DNA from: DASSFG01 sp035547915
GTDB taxonomy: Bacteria; Planctomycetota; Planctomycetia; Pirellulales; JAICIG01
Length of the DNA stretch: 46,952 nt
NCBI GenBank assembly: GCA_035547915.1
Contig: DASZTS010000058.1
Coordinates: forward strand, 1-46,952
Reading direction: 5' to 3'
The notes beneath the pieces are model-generated. The model worked only from the letters and a program-made list of their open reading frames with translations. It had not been told where the DNA came from and did not search any database. A program made the translations under genes and the position numbers. Positions 7,921 to 15,762 of this stretch are shown here, piece after piece (position 1 is the stretch's first letter; every line of letters begins with the position of its first letter).

Positions 7921-9168
7921 TCAGCGCAGGTCGCTCGTGAGCGACTCGTCGAGGGCGGGACACTCGTGCGACTGGCCGGATGCGAGTCGTTCGGCCAGTA
8001 CATCGTGTGCCACACGCATCGCGGCCACGGTATCGGGGCACCGGCCGGCAACGTCGTTGATTTCCCAACGATCGTCGGGCTTGGTGTAGAGTTCGAGTGG
8101 TGTTTCCTCGCCAGCAGCGTTCGCTGGGGGGATGCGCAGGTACCAAGCCGGAGTGCGGAACGCTCTCTCACCGCCCCGCCCTACGAGGCAAATACCCTCG
8201 CGCACCGCCGTAACTTCGTTGCGCACGACCGGCAGTAGATCGCGGCCGGCCGAATCGATCTCGGCGCCAAGGCTGGCCACCGAACAAAGGGTCGGCATCA
8301 GATCGGACGGTTGCACGAGGCTTTGGGTACGAGCGGCCGCGCCGAGTCGATCGGGAAAGCGCATCAACCAGGGTGTTTGCACCAGCTCGCCATACAAGGC
8401 TTGATCGGTGTCGCCAAATCGACTGTTCCGGCCGAGCGGAAAACCACGTGCACCGAGCACGATCAATGCCGTTTCGTTGGTGAGCCGTGCGGCATCGAGC
8501 TGTTCCCACAATCCACCCAGGCATTCGTCGACAAGGCCGACCTGACCGGCATAGGCCTGGCAGAGGCCCCACAATTCATCCGGATCATCATCGGTAGCAA
8601 GTGCGCGGCACGGCGGCTCGACGATGAGCGGCGGAGGGGCCTCACCATCGTCCGCATACCCCTCTCGAAAGTGATAGGGAGCGTCCCAGGCTCCCTCCAA
8701 CCCGCGGCTGTGTAACCAGAGACAGAATGGCCGCCGAGCGGTTTCCAAAAAATGAGCCGCCGCTGCGAACAACCGCGCGGCTTGCGTGTCGTCCGTTGTC
8801 GCAGCCAATTCCGTCGGTCGTGGGTCACCCGTTGCAACTCCGACGCGAATCACTGCATCGAATTCCGCCGTCCACGGGTGATCGGCGACGAGCGGCTCAT
8901 CGGTCAGACACGTAGTGGCGTAACCGGCTTGATTCAGCCGAGCCGGGAGAGGCAATACAACGCGGCCTCCGTGTCGTTCGAGCGGGTGAGTGCCGCTCCA
9001 CCAGCTTTCATAGAGTTGGTGCAGATCGGGCTGGTCGACATACGCCTGGTCGAACAGATAGCTGTCGGCGGCGAGACGGTTGAAGTGCGGCGTTGCCACC
9101 CAGGCATTGCCGTAACACCCGAGAAAACCGGCGTGCAAGCGGTCGACGACGACGACGAGCAGATTCAT
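7921..9168 (-). CDS. Sulfatase-superfamily protein lacking the catalytic Cys/Ser motif
   Basis: A 415-aa member of the alkaline phosphatase/sulfatase superfamily. The N-terminus matches sulfatases (MNLLVVVVDRLHAGFLGCYG, then TPHFNRLAADSYLFDQAYV). The next stretch, where active enzymes have C/S-x-P-S-R for formylglycine formation, reads DQPDLHQLYESWWSGTHPL, so nucleophile and Arg are missing. The first metal motif is VDR in place of DD. Later segments (CLWLHSRGLEGAWDAPYHF, ETALIVLGARGFPLG, ELVQTPWLMRFPD, SDLMPTLCSVASLG) keep the family order, with part of the D/H metal set lost. There is no signal peptide at the ATG chosen. It is probably not an active sulfatase and may be a pseudoenzyme or have another chemistry. 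A related hairpin lies on each side of the gene. Confidence 0.85.
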   Translation of the reverse strand: MNLLVVVVDRLHAGFLGCYGNAWVATPHFNRLAADSYLFDQAYVDQPDLHQLYESWWSGTHPLERHGGRVVLPLPARLNQAGYATTCLTDEPLVADHPWTAEFDAVIRVGVATGDPRPTELAATTDDTQAARLFAAAAHFLETARRPFCLWLHSRGLEGAWDAPYHFREGYADDGEAPPPLIVEPPCRALATDDDPDELWGLCQAYAGQVGLVDECLGGLWEQLDAARLTNETALIVLGARGFPLGRNSRFGDTDQALYGELVQTPWLMRFPDRLGAAARTQSLVQPSDLMPTLCSVASLGAEIDSAGRDLLPVVRNEVTAVREGICLVGRGGERAFRTPAWYLRIPPANAAGEETPLELYTKPDDRWEINDVAGRCPDTVAAMRVAHDVLAERLASGQSHECPALDESLTSDLR

Positions 9169-9268
9169 GCCAGGGTGTATGTCGCTTTGATCGCTTCGCC
9201 GTCAACGAGCAGACCGTGTCATCTCATGAAAAAATCTTGGCTGAACCACAAAACGCGACTCAGGCAGG

Positions 9269-9296
9269 AAAATCGGCGTTTCACGGCCGATTTTTT
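9269..9296. terminator. Bidirectional terminator-like hairpin in a divergent intergenic region (repeat copy 2)
   Basis: AAAATCGGC at 9269-9277 pairs with GCCGATTTT at 9286-9294 around an 8-nt loop, and two further T follow. It has the A-tract/stem/T-tract form of an intrinsic terminator on the plus strand; the minus-strand version has the shorter tail. It lies between the divergent genes at 9168 and 9420, where no transcript is expected to end. An attenuator, an unannotated small RNA or a dispersed repeat could explain it. Confidence 0.5.
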
Positions 9297-9419
9297 CCAG
9301 AGTGCTCCGGCGTCAAAGTTTGGTCAGCCGTCCTTACCGGTTATACCGCGCGGGGCCGGTTGCATGAAGTTTGCGGGAGCTGACGGGCGACTAAGTGACT
9401 ACGGAGGAGGTTCGTCGCC

Positions 9420-9806
9420 GTGGCAAACGCATGTTCTCGTCATAGCCCGATGCCCCGTTGGTATGCTGGAATCTGCATCCTCGTGTCTGCCGTGGCGATG
9501 GGGGCCGCTCGCCCAAAAACGCCGCAGCCGCCTGCGGCCCCCGTAGTCCGCACCAACGGCGTGCCTTATCCCGTTGGACGCTTTGCCAAGCCGACGTACG
9601 GTCCCGACTACGGTTATGGTTGGGTCGGAGGCGGAGCGCCGAGTCGGCGAGGTGAGCCGCGGCGAGCCAACGAGGGGGTATGGGGGCGCGATTATTCAGG
9701 AGTGGTCTACCACCGCCGCGTCTGGCCTAACTGGTGGCACGGACAGCGCGAGCAGGGCGGCACCGGCGCCTATCGTCCCGATGGGCTAAAGCTCTTGCAC
9801 CGTTAG
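9420..9806 (+). CDS. Small exported Gly/Arg-rich protein of unknown function
   Basis: The start is GTG at 9420 with GGAGGAGG 9 nt upstream (128 aa). Residues 10-30 form a signal-like hydrophobic segment (WYAGICILVSAVAMGAARP). The mature part is rich in Pro, Gly, Tyr and Trp (YGPDYGYGWVGGGAPSRRGE, VYHRRVWPNWWHGQREQGG) and has no cysteine or recognisable domain. I do not recognise the family; similar small secreted proteins are common in planctomycetes. It is transcribed away from the sulfatase-like gene, with a terminator-like hairpin between them. Confidence 0.65.
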   Translation: MANACSRHSPMPRWYAGICILVSAVAMGAARPKTPQPPAAPVVRTNGVPYPVGRFAKPTYGPDYGYGWVGGGAPSRRGEPRRANEGVWGRDYSGVVYHRRVWPNWWHGQREQGGTGAYRPDGLKLLHR

Positions 9807-9994
9807 GTCATCATCCGAGCAGAACGGTTCTCGACCGTCGATCTGTGATCGATTGGACGCGTTTTTCAAGGCTGGCGGTCACGCGGAGTTGCAGATCCCC
9901 GACGAGGGGTCGTCGCTGCAGGCCAATCGCGTAGGTCCGGCTGACGGACGTGCTACAATGCCGTTTATTGCCGGACACCCGCCGCGAGACCTGT

Positions 9995-11209
9995 ATGTCG
10001 GAATCCGTCCGCACCGCCGCACATGGTGATCGCCGGGCCATTGCCGGCCCGGACGGAGCGGCTGCGTCGCAGAAGAAGCGGCACTTCTTGCAATTCACGA
10101 CGCGCCAGTTGTTGCTCTTGTCGGCGGTCTCGGCCCTGCTGTTGGCCATCGTGACTCCGCGAATCCACAGGATGTTTCGGTCCTGGGAGACAGAGGAAAA
10201 GAGCCGCAGGATTGAGGCCGCTAACCAGGACGTGATCGTCGGCATTCAAGTGAACGACGTGTCGCTCGTTCAGCGTGGATTGGAGGCGGGTGCGCATCCG
10301 GATCTTATGCCCGGCCAAGCCCGCGAGAGCCTGCTCTTCACCTGTATTACCAAGGGCCGGCTCGCGCCGATGAAGTTGCTCCTCGACTTCGGGGCGGACG
10401 TCCACAACGGTGCGCCGCTGGTTGCCGCGGCGGCCTGCGATCAACCGCCAGAAGTTCGCTGCCGGATGGTTCGGTTTCTCGTTGCCGCGGGCGCCGATCC
10501 GGAAAGAAAGCGCGGAAACGATGACGCAATGGACATTGCCGTTCACCGCTCAGACGGCAAACTAGGAGATTTGTTGCGGGAATTTGGCCTCCCCTACGGC
10601 CCACGAGAAATGGCTGCGTTCGACCGTCTGGATGAGCTACGGCAGGCCGTCGGCAACGACCCCGAATTACTAACGCAGCGATTCAAAAGTCACTGGGCGA
10701 CGAAAGGACCAGCCGATGAGCCGACCCTCCTGGCCATTGCGCTCTACAGAGGCTACCGAGAGATGTCGCTCTTCCTCATCGACGCCGGGACGCCGCTCGA
10801 TACGAAACAACACTTGGGTCGCACCCTGCTGCACGAAGCAGCGCATGGCGGCGATGCCGAGCTTATCCGTGTGCTTATTGCCCGCGGATTGGACGTGAAT
10901 GCCGCTGACGAGCACTGCCAGGATATTCCATTGGAATTTGCAGCAGGCTACGACAAACGAGAGGCGGTTGCCGCGCTTATCGAGGCCGGAGCTGACGTGA
11001 ACTATCAGGAGAGCAGTGGCCGCACATTTCTGCACGGGGCCGTGAGGGGCAATCGCGTAGAAGTCGTGCAAATGCTGCTGGCCGCCGGCGCCGATCCGAC
11101 GATTGCAGACAAGAAGGGCGAGACACCCTTGGATGTCGCCCGGGCGCAAAACCCAGCGATGATTGATTTGCTAGAGCAGGCCGCGGCACGGTTGTCGAAA
11201 GAGCACTGA
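9995..11209 (+). CDS. Membrane-anchored ankyrin-repeat protein
   Basis: The start chosen is ATG at 9995 (404 aa); a GTG at 9950 is in frame, but neither has a strong ribosome site. A charged N-terminus is followed by FTTRQLLLLSAVSALLLAIV (about residues 34-54), a transmembrane anchor of a form common in planctomycetes. About residues 75-175 and 225-400 hold ankyrin repeats, with clear units such as GRTLLHEAAHGGDAELIRVL, GADVNYQESSGRTFLHGAVR and GADPTIADKKGETPLDVARA. Ankyrin repeats mediate protein-protein contacts, so a scaffolding role is likely; the partner is unknown. The next small gene begins 32 nt later and may share the transcript. Confidence 0.88.
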   Translation: MSESVRTAAHGDRRAIAGPDGAAASQKKRHFLQFTTRQLLLLSAVSALLLAIVTPRIHRMFRSWETEEKSRRIEAANQDVIVGIQVNDVSLVQRGLEAGAHPDLMPGQARESLLFTCITKGRLAPMKLLLDFGADVHNGAPLVAAAACDQPPEVRCRMVRFLVAAGADPERKRGNDDAMDIAVHRSDGKLGDLLREFGLPYGPREMAAFDRLDELRQAVGNDPELLTQRFKSHWATKGPADEPTLLAIALYRGYREMSLFLIDAGTPLDTKQHLGRTLLHEAAHGGDAELIRVLIARGLDVNAADEHCQDIPLEFAAGYDKREAVAALIEAGADVNYQESSGRTFLHGAVRGNRVEVVQMLLAAGADPTIADKKGETPLDVARAQNPAMIDLLEQAAARLSKEH

Positions 11210-11241
11210 AGGCGCTAACAATCCTCTCTTTGGGCGCCGCG

Positions 11242-11463
11242 ATGACCAGCCATAGTGCTCCCCCTCTAGATAACTCCGAACCTTACGCCGCGTTATCCTC
11301 TGCCATGGACGAGAACCCGTACAAGGCGCCGAAAGAAGAATCGATCGTGAAGGCGACCGCCGACTGGCTACGCGCGGCCTTCGTCGCCACATGGATCGCG
11401 CTCGTCATCGCCGTGCTGCTTTGGGTAATTTTCAGGATGCCCAATTCTGCGGCATCCCGCTAG
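11242..11463 (+). CDS. Small membrane protein with NPYxxP motif
   Basis: A 73-aa product from the ATG at 11242. A later in-frame ATG at 11305 would give a 52-aa protein beginning MDENPYKAPKE, which is how many planctomycete proteins of this type start, so the shorter form may be the real one. There is one transmembrane segment near the C-terminus (FVATWIALVIAVLLWVIF). No function is known. It follows the ankyrin gene closely on the same strand and converges on the gene ending at 11636. Confidence 0.55.
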   Translation: MTSHSAPPLDNSEPYAALSSAMDENPYKAPKEESIVKATADWLRAAFVATWIALVIAVLLWVIFRMPNSAASR

Positions 11464-11593
11464 GCAGTCGTTTCAGGATTTTTACTTGACGGAGTGGTAG
11501 CAACGCAGGGGTTCGGACACCACTGTCGGCACGGGTAGCGAGATCGTCCGCCCTTTGGTTACAGCAGACCACATTTCACCTAGTTTGGACGGG

Positions 11594-11606
11594 GCGCGGT
11601 CCGCGC
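11594..11606. repeat. Short tight-centred GC palindrome between convergent genes
   Basis: GCGCGG and CCGCGC are separated by a single T. The spot lies between the convergent genes ending at 11463 and 11636. It has the same one-base-centre form as the longer palindromes at 3238-3258 and 38916-38938, but six-base arms in GC-rich DNA are weak evidence. Confidence 0.3.
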
Positions 11607-11635
11607 GGCCAGATACTAGCTGCCCAAGGCTGTTC

Positions 11636-12721
11636 TTATGGTGCGGAGGCTGATGGTGCGTTGGCCGATGGGTAGGCCCCCGGCGGCGGCTCGGGCATCG
11701 GCTCAGGCGGGGCCGGCGCGGCACCTGCTTCGGTCTCGATCGAAGACGCCGTGGGGATCCGTGCAAACTCGGGGACCGGTCCAGACTCCACGTCTTTCGC
11801 GGTCGGTACTTCGGCTGCAACGGGACCTGGAGATGCTTCGGGGGAGGGAGCGTTATAAGACGAAGGAACGGCCGCGACTTGCCCACTTGCGACACTGGGG
11901 CAATAGCCCGCCGGAGCCGGTGCGTCTACTGGCATTCCCGGAGCGGTTCCCGTGGCGGGACAGGCAGCGTACGGGCTATAGCCCTGGGGAGCCACACACG
12001 GCGGAGCAGGCGCGGCTACTGGCATCCCCTGAGCGGCTTCGACGGGAACCGGATACGAGAGGGTCGGGGGTGGTACCGTACTGGTGGTTGCCTCGACGGT
12101 TACGACCTGCGAACCCAAAAGCTCCGAGCCGAGGACAAGCATGGCAAGACCGCCGATAAGCATCGGCATCGGTGCCGTACAGAGCCCTGTGATGGCCCAG
12201 CCGTGCCCGACGAGTTGGCCATCGCGGCGATTGATGACGACCAGCGCCACCACCCCCAATACCACCGACAACAACCCGCCGAGCGCCAAGCTCGACAGGT
12301 GCGTGCCCAGCACGGCGATCAAGATGGATTCGTCCGAGTCGAGCATACCGAGGAACAGGTACACGATCGGCAACATGACGAGCAACGCGAGCGCGACGAT
12401 GCCGAGCACGCCCGACGCAACGGCCAGCCGCGACCGCGGTCTGCGGCGCCGCAGAGTCGTCCAAGCCGCGGCCGATCCGGACCGCGGCGCGGGGGACGCG
12501 AGTGCCGAGTCGATCGAGGCATCGCCCGGAGCGGGGGTTCCATTCGCTTCGGCGGCAACGACGGCCGGGGCCAGCTCGCGCAGGCGAGATTCAACCTTTG
12601 CCACGAGTTCCATCCGTTCGCCACGAGGGAGCAGCCCCAGCAGAGCACGGTCGACGGCGTCCAGACGCAGATCGATCCATTGCTGAGTATCAGTCGTGGG
12701 CGAAGTGCTGATCGAAGACAT
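11636..12721 (-). CDS. DUF4190-like membrane protein with HAAS-like N-terminus and Pro/Ala-rich tail
   Basis: The start is ATG at 12721 (361 aa), with AAAGGAG 6-7 nt upstream; the open frame to 13099 adds only low-quality sequence. Residues about 15-50 (LLGLLPRGERMELVAKVESRLREL) look like the short helical HAAS-type domain found in some membrane regulators. Three transmembrane segments follow at about 100-210, including LALGGLLSVVLGVVALVVINRRDGQLVGHGWAITGL, typical of DUF4190. The last 140 residues are Pro/Ala/Gly-rich, with repeats around YSPYAAC and GYCPSVAS. No enzymatic function is suggested; a membrane or envelope role is inferred. Confidence 0.72.
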   Translation of the reverse strand: MSSISTSPTTDTQQWIDLRLDAVDRALLGLLPRGERMELVAKVESRLRELAPAVVAAEANGTPAPGDASIDSALASPAPRSGSAAAWTTLRRRRPRSRLAVASGVLGIVALALLVMLPIVYLFLGMLDSDESILIAVLGTHLSSLALGGLLSVVLGVVALVVINRRDGQLVGHGWAITGLCTAPMPMLIGGLAMLVLGSELLGSQVVTVEATTSTVPPPTLSYPVPVEAAQGMPVAAPAPPCVAPQGYSPYAACPATGTAPGMPVDAPAPAGYCPSVASGQVAAVPSSYNAPSPEASPGPVAAEVPTAKDVESGPVPEFARIPTASSIETEAGAAPAPPEPMPEPPPGAYPSANAPSASAP

Positions 12722-13179
12722 GGCCGACTCCTTTCGGCGAAGAATCGCGAACGTTCCCACGGCCGGCATAACGCTTGTCGCCGCAGAAACGCGAGTTAAT
12801 GCTGCTAGGTTTAACCTGCCGGCGCCAATCGGCATAGAGCGGTTTTCCGACGACGGATCGTAGAAACAGGCCGGTCGTCGGCCGCCTATTTCTCGGCGAA
12901 ACATATTTGCGGTCTTTTTTTCGGCCGTTCCACCCCCCTGTCCGGCCCCTTGTTTCGGCATTTGCCACCCCTTACGATACGACTCGATTTTGATCCCACC
13001 TCGGGCCACGCGGCAGTGATTGCCTGCGAACGGAACGGCCCAAAGAGCCGCAGCTTTTCCCCGCGGCTTTGGGGAGCAACGGAAATCCGACGTGCCCAAT
13101 GCACCACTTCCCAGGCGATGACCTGCCTCGGGTGTCGCGCCGGACCACGGACGGAAGTCAGGAAAAAGGAGATAGAAGG
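12722..13179. other. Divergent intergenic region with a leader hairpin
   Basis: No gene was found between the divergent starts at 12721 and 13180. A stem at 13039-13051 with 13063-13073 (CCCAAAG-AG-CCGC against GCGGCTTTGGG, two-base bulge, 11-nt loop) lies about 107 nt before the thioredoxin-like gene and would be in its leader. A T-rich run is near 12914-12920. Promoters for both genes should be here, but none stands out. Confidence 0.4.
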
Positions 13180-13620
13180 ATGTGTTTTACCCTGTCGTGG
13201 GTTATGGCAGCCAGCCTCGTCGTGGCGCCGAGTTCCGGCCGAGAATGGCTAGCCGATTATGGGGTGGCACTGGCGGCCACGAAGGAATCAAAGCGACCGT
13301 TGTTGATCGTCATCGACCAACAACCGAAATGGCTCGCCCACATCGAGCCGGTGTCCGAAGGAGAGGAGCGGGTCGCCAACTCGCTCTTGAAACGGTACAC
13401 GCTCTGTCACGTCGATGCGACCACCGCTTACGGCAAAGCCGTGGCCAAGGCCTTCCGGACATCGACGTTTCCCACCACGGTCATCATCGACAAGACCGGT
13501 TCGGTGCAACTCGTCAAGAAGACCGGTGCCTTGAGCGCCGGGTCGCTCGCGTCGTTGCTCACCGTGCACCAGCGCGGGGAACGGCCCGTGCCGGTGCAAC
13601 CGACCATCTGCCGGACGTGA
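13180..13620 (+). CDS. Exported thioredoxin-fold protein without CxxC
   Basis: The ATG at 13180 follows AAAAAGGAGATAGAAGG, a strong ribosome site (146 aa). The first 20 residues are a signal peptide (FTLSWVMAASLVVAPSSG). The mature part has a thioredoxin-like pattern: a strand RPLLIVIDQQ, then a helix, CHVDATTAYGKAVAKAFR, then the cis-Pro-like STFPTTVIID and GSVQLVKKTG. The redox CxxC is missing (QQPKW stands in its place), so it is unlikely to be an oxidoreductase. Planctomycete relatives are exported proteins of unknown role. Confidence 0.75.
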   Translation: MCFTLSWVMAASLVVAPSSGREWLADYGVALAATKESKRPLLIVIDQQPKWLAHIEPVSEGEERVANSLLKRYTLCHVDATTAYGKAVAKAFRTSTFPTTVIIDKTGSVQLVKKTGALSAGSLASLLTVHQRGERPVPVQPTICRT

Positions 13621-13771
13621 CGGTAGATCTCTCCGGTGCCCGTGCGGCACCTACGCAATTACCCTGATGAGACGCTACGCCGGATTGCGCACCAGCGCCC
13701 CGGCGCATCGATGCCGCCACGGCGGTGGACGTCGCCCACCGCTGTGGCGCCTCAACCCGGTTGGGACCGTA

Positions 13772-14866
13772 TCAAACTCGGTTCGGATCGGTACTCTGTG
13801 CGGCTGCGCGCAGTGCTCGCTCCGTTTCCGAGCGAAGCTCTGCGACCAACGCCGCAGCGGACATTTTGCGCGCGAGCGGTGCGCCTTGCCCGGCCCATTG
13901 GGCTCCGTATCCGGTCTCGCCCGCGGCCTTCGCAACCGCATTGAGCTGCTTGCCTGCGTCGTAGGCGATCGGATAATCCGGAATCGCTTCGTTTTCGATC
14001 GCAGCCCCGAGCGCCGTGAACCCGTTCGCGAGGCAGCGCGCGGGCCGGCCGGAAATCGCTCTCGTCATGACGGTGTGCTCCGCGGCGGCACTGAATAGGG
14101 CCGCCCGATAGCCCGCGTCGGCCGCGGATTCGGCACATCCGACGAACGCCGTGCCGAGCTGCGCCGCGCTCGCTCCGAGGAGGAGGCAGGCGGCGATCCC
14201 ACTCCCGTCCATGATTCCGCCTGCCGCGATCACGGGTATATCGAGCGTCTGCACGAGGATACGGGTGAGAGCGAGCGTCCCGAGACAATCATCGGGCGCG
14301 TCGGGATCGAACACGCCGCGGTGCCCGCCGGCCTCGAAACCCTGCGCCACAACGGCATCGATACCGGCAGCGGCGATAAGCTTCGCTTCGTCCAAATCGG
14401 TGGCCGTGGCGAGCAAGACGATACCGGCATCCTTCAATCGAGCGATCTGTTCCGCCGGAGGAATGCCGAAGTGGAAGCTAACCACCCGCGGGCGTTCTTG
14501 CAGCAACATCGAGAGCGTTGCCTCGTCCTCGACGAAGCTCGTGTAGATCTCGTCGAGCGCGCTCGGAGCGACGCCCCCGAATCGTGCGAATAGCGGCGAA
14601 AGCCTGCTCAGCCAACCGGCCTCGCGATCTCGGTCGCGGAGGGCAGGGCGATGGCAGAATACGTTCACGTTGAAGGGACGGTCGGACGCTGCCCGCACGG
14701 CGTGAATCATCTGCCGTGCCGTCTCGGCGTCAGCGGCCCCGACGCCGATCGCGCCGAGCCCGCCGGCATTGGAAACCGCCGCCGCCATCGCCGGCGTCGA
14801 GACACCCGCCATCGGTGCCTGCAGGATCGGCAACTCGATGCCGAGTGTCTGGAGCAAATCTTTCAC
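13772..14866 (-). CDS. NAD(P)H-dependent flavin oxidoreductase, nitronate monooxygenase family
   Basis: A 364-aa FMN-binding TIM-barrel enzyme of the nitronate monooxygenase/2-nitropropane dioxygenase family (FabK-like enzymes are close). Features: the N-terminal LPILQAPMAGVSTPAMAAAVSNAGGLGAIG, the central VVAQGFEAGGHRG with the family's conserved His, PVIAAGGIMDGSGIAACLLLGASAAQLGTAFV for phosphate binding, and ISGRPARCL. It may oxidise nitronates or reduce an unknown substrate. The SDR gene upstream ends 26 nt before this start, so the two probably form one transcript. A role for the pair in removing a toxic metabolite is possible but only inferred. Confidence 0.9.
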   Translation of the reverse strand: MKDLLQTLGIELPILQAPMAGVSTPAMAAAVSNAGGLGAIGVGAADAETARQMIHAVRAASDRPFNVNVFCHRPALRDRDREAGWLSRLSPLFARFGGVAPSALDEIYTSFVEDEATLSMLLQERPRVVSFHFGIPPAEQIARLKDAGIVLLATATDLDEAKLIAAAGIDAVVAQGFEAGGHRGVFDPDAPDDCLGTLALTRILVQTLDIPVIAAGGIMDGSGIAACLLLGASAAQLGTAFVGCAESAADAGYRAALFSAAAEHTVMTRAISGRPARCLANGFTALGAAIENEAIPDYPIAYDAGKQLNAVAKAAGETGYGAQWAGQGAPLARKMSAAALVAELRSETERALRAAAQSTDPNRV

Positions 14867-14892
14867 AGGCCGCCTCTTCTCACAATCGCAAT

Positions 14893-15612
14893 CTACCAGT
14901 GGCCGGCATGGGCTCCGCCATCGACGTGCAGAATCTCCCCTGTCACGAACGGAGCGTCCTCCAGGTACAACACCGCGGTGAGCACATCCCGAACCTCTCC
15001 CATACGCTGCATGGGATGCAGGCCGGCGAGAAACGCGTGCGTTTCGGGTGCGTGCATGGGTGTCTTGATCACCCCCGGTGCGACGGCGTTCACGCGCACT
15101 CCCTTGTCGGCGTATTCGATCGCCAAGGCCCGAGTGACCGCGTTCAGCCCCCCCTTCGTCAAACTGGCGAGCGCCGACGAGACGGCCTTGACCGGCTGCT
15201 CGGCCACCGCGGCCGTGATGTTCACGATATGGCCACTACCTTGCTGCAGCATACGCGCCGCCGCCTTTTGGGAGATGTGGAAGAAGCCCGCGACATTCAC
15301 CGACAATACGCCGGCAAAATCGTCCGCCGTGTAGTCGACGAAGGCCTTCGGTATGAAGATGCCCGCGTTGTTGATCAGCGTGTCGATGCGGCCGAAACGC
15401 TCGATGGCCGCGGCGACGACACGCTCCGCCGTTTGCGGATCGCCGACGTCACCGGCAATGGCTACCACATCGGCGGAATCGCTTGTCTTGATCGTCCGCG
15501 AGTTGGCCACCACGCCGTAGCCGCGCTCGGCGAACGCCTCGACCAGAGCAGCACCGATACCTTGCGACGCTCCCGTGACGATGACCGTCTTGCGTGCCGC
15601 GCTCATACACAT
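14893..15612 (-). CDS. Short-chain dehydrogenase/reductase with altered active site
   Basis: A 239-aa Rossmann-fold SDR. The cofactor motif is VTGASQGIG near the N-terminus, NNAG is present, and the C-terminal end GEILHVDGG is normal. In the catalytic region the usual Y-x-x-x-K reads A-S-L-T-K (within SSALASLTKGGLNAVTR), so the catalytic Tyr is Ala while the Lys is kept; the S of the triad also looks replaced. Two starts are possible, ATG at 15612 and at 15606. It lies in front of the nitronate monooxygenase gene. Similar A-S-L-T-K forms exist in other SDRs, so this is not a sequencing error, but the reaction is uncertain. Confidence 0.88.
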   Translation of the reverse strand: MCMSAARKTVIVTGASQGIGAALVEAFAERGYGVVANSRTIKTSDSADVVAIAGDVGDPQTAERVVAAAIERFGRIDTLINNAGIFIPKAFVDYTADDFAGVLSVNVAGFFHISQKAAARMLQQGSGHIVNITAAVAEQPVKAVSSALASLTKGGLNAVTRALAIEYADKGVRVNAVAPGVIKTPMHAPETHAFLAGLHPMQRMGEVRDVLTAVLYLEDAPFVTGEILHVDGGAHAGHW

Positions 15613-15762
15613 CTCGCTTTCTACGAGGACCTAGGGTGGAATCCCAGGGCTTCCCCGGTGCAACCTCGCCAATCAATTCGCCCCGACCGAACTCAACCGC
15701 GTCGCTACGCGGCCCATTAGTGAATAGCGTGGCGGCCTGACTCCCTTACACGGAAGCGCGTC

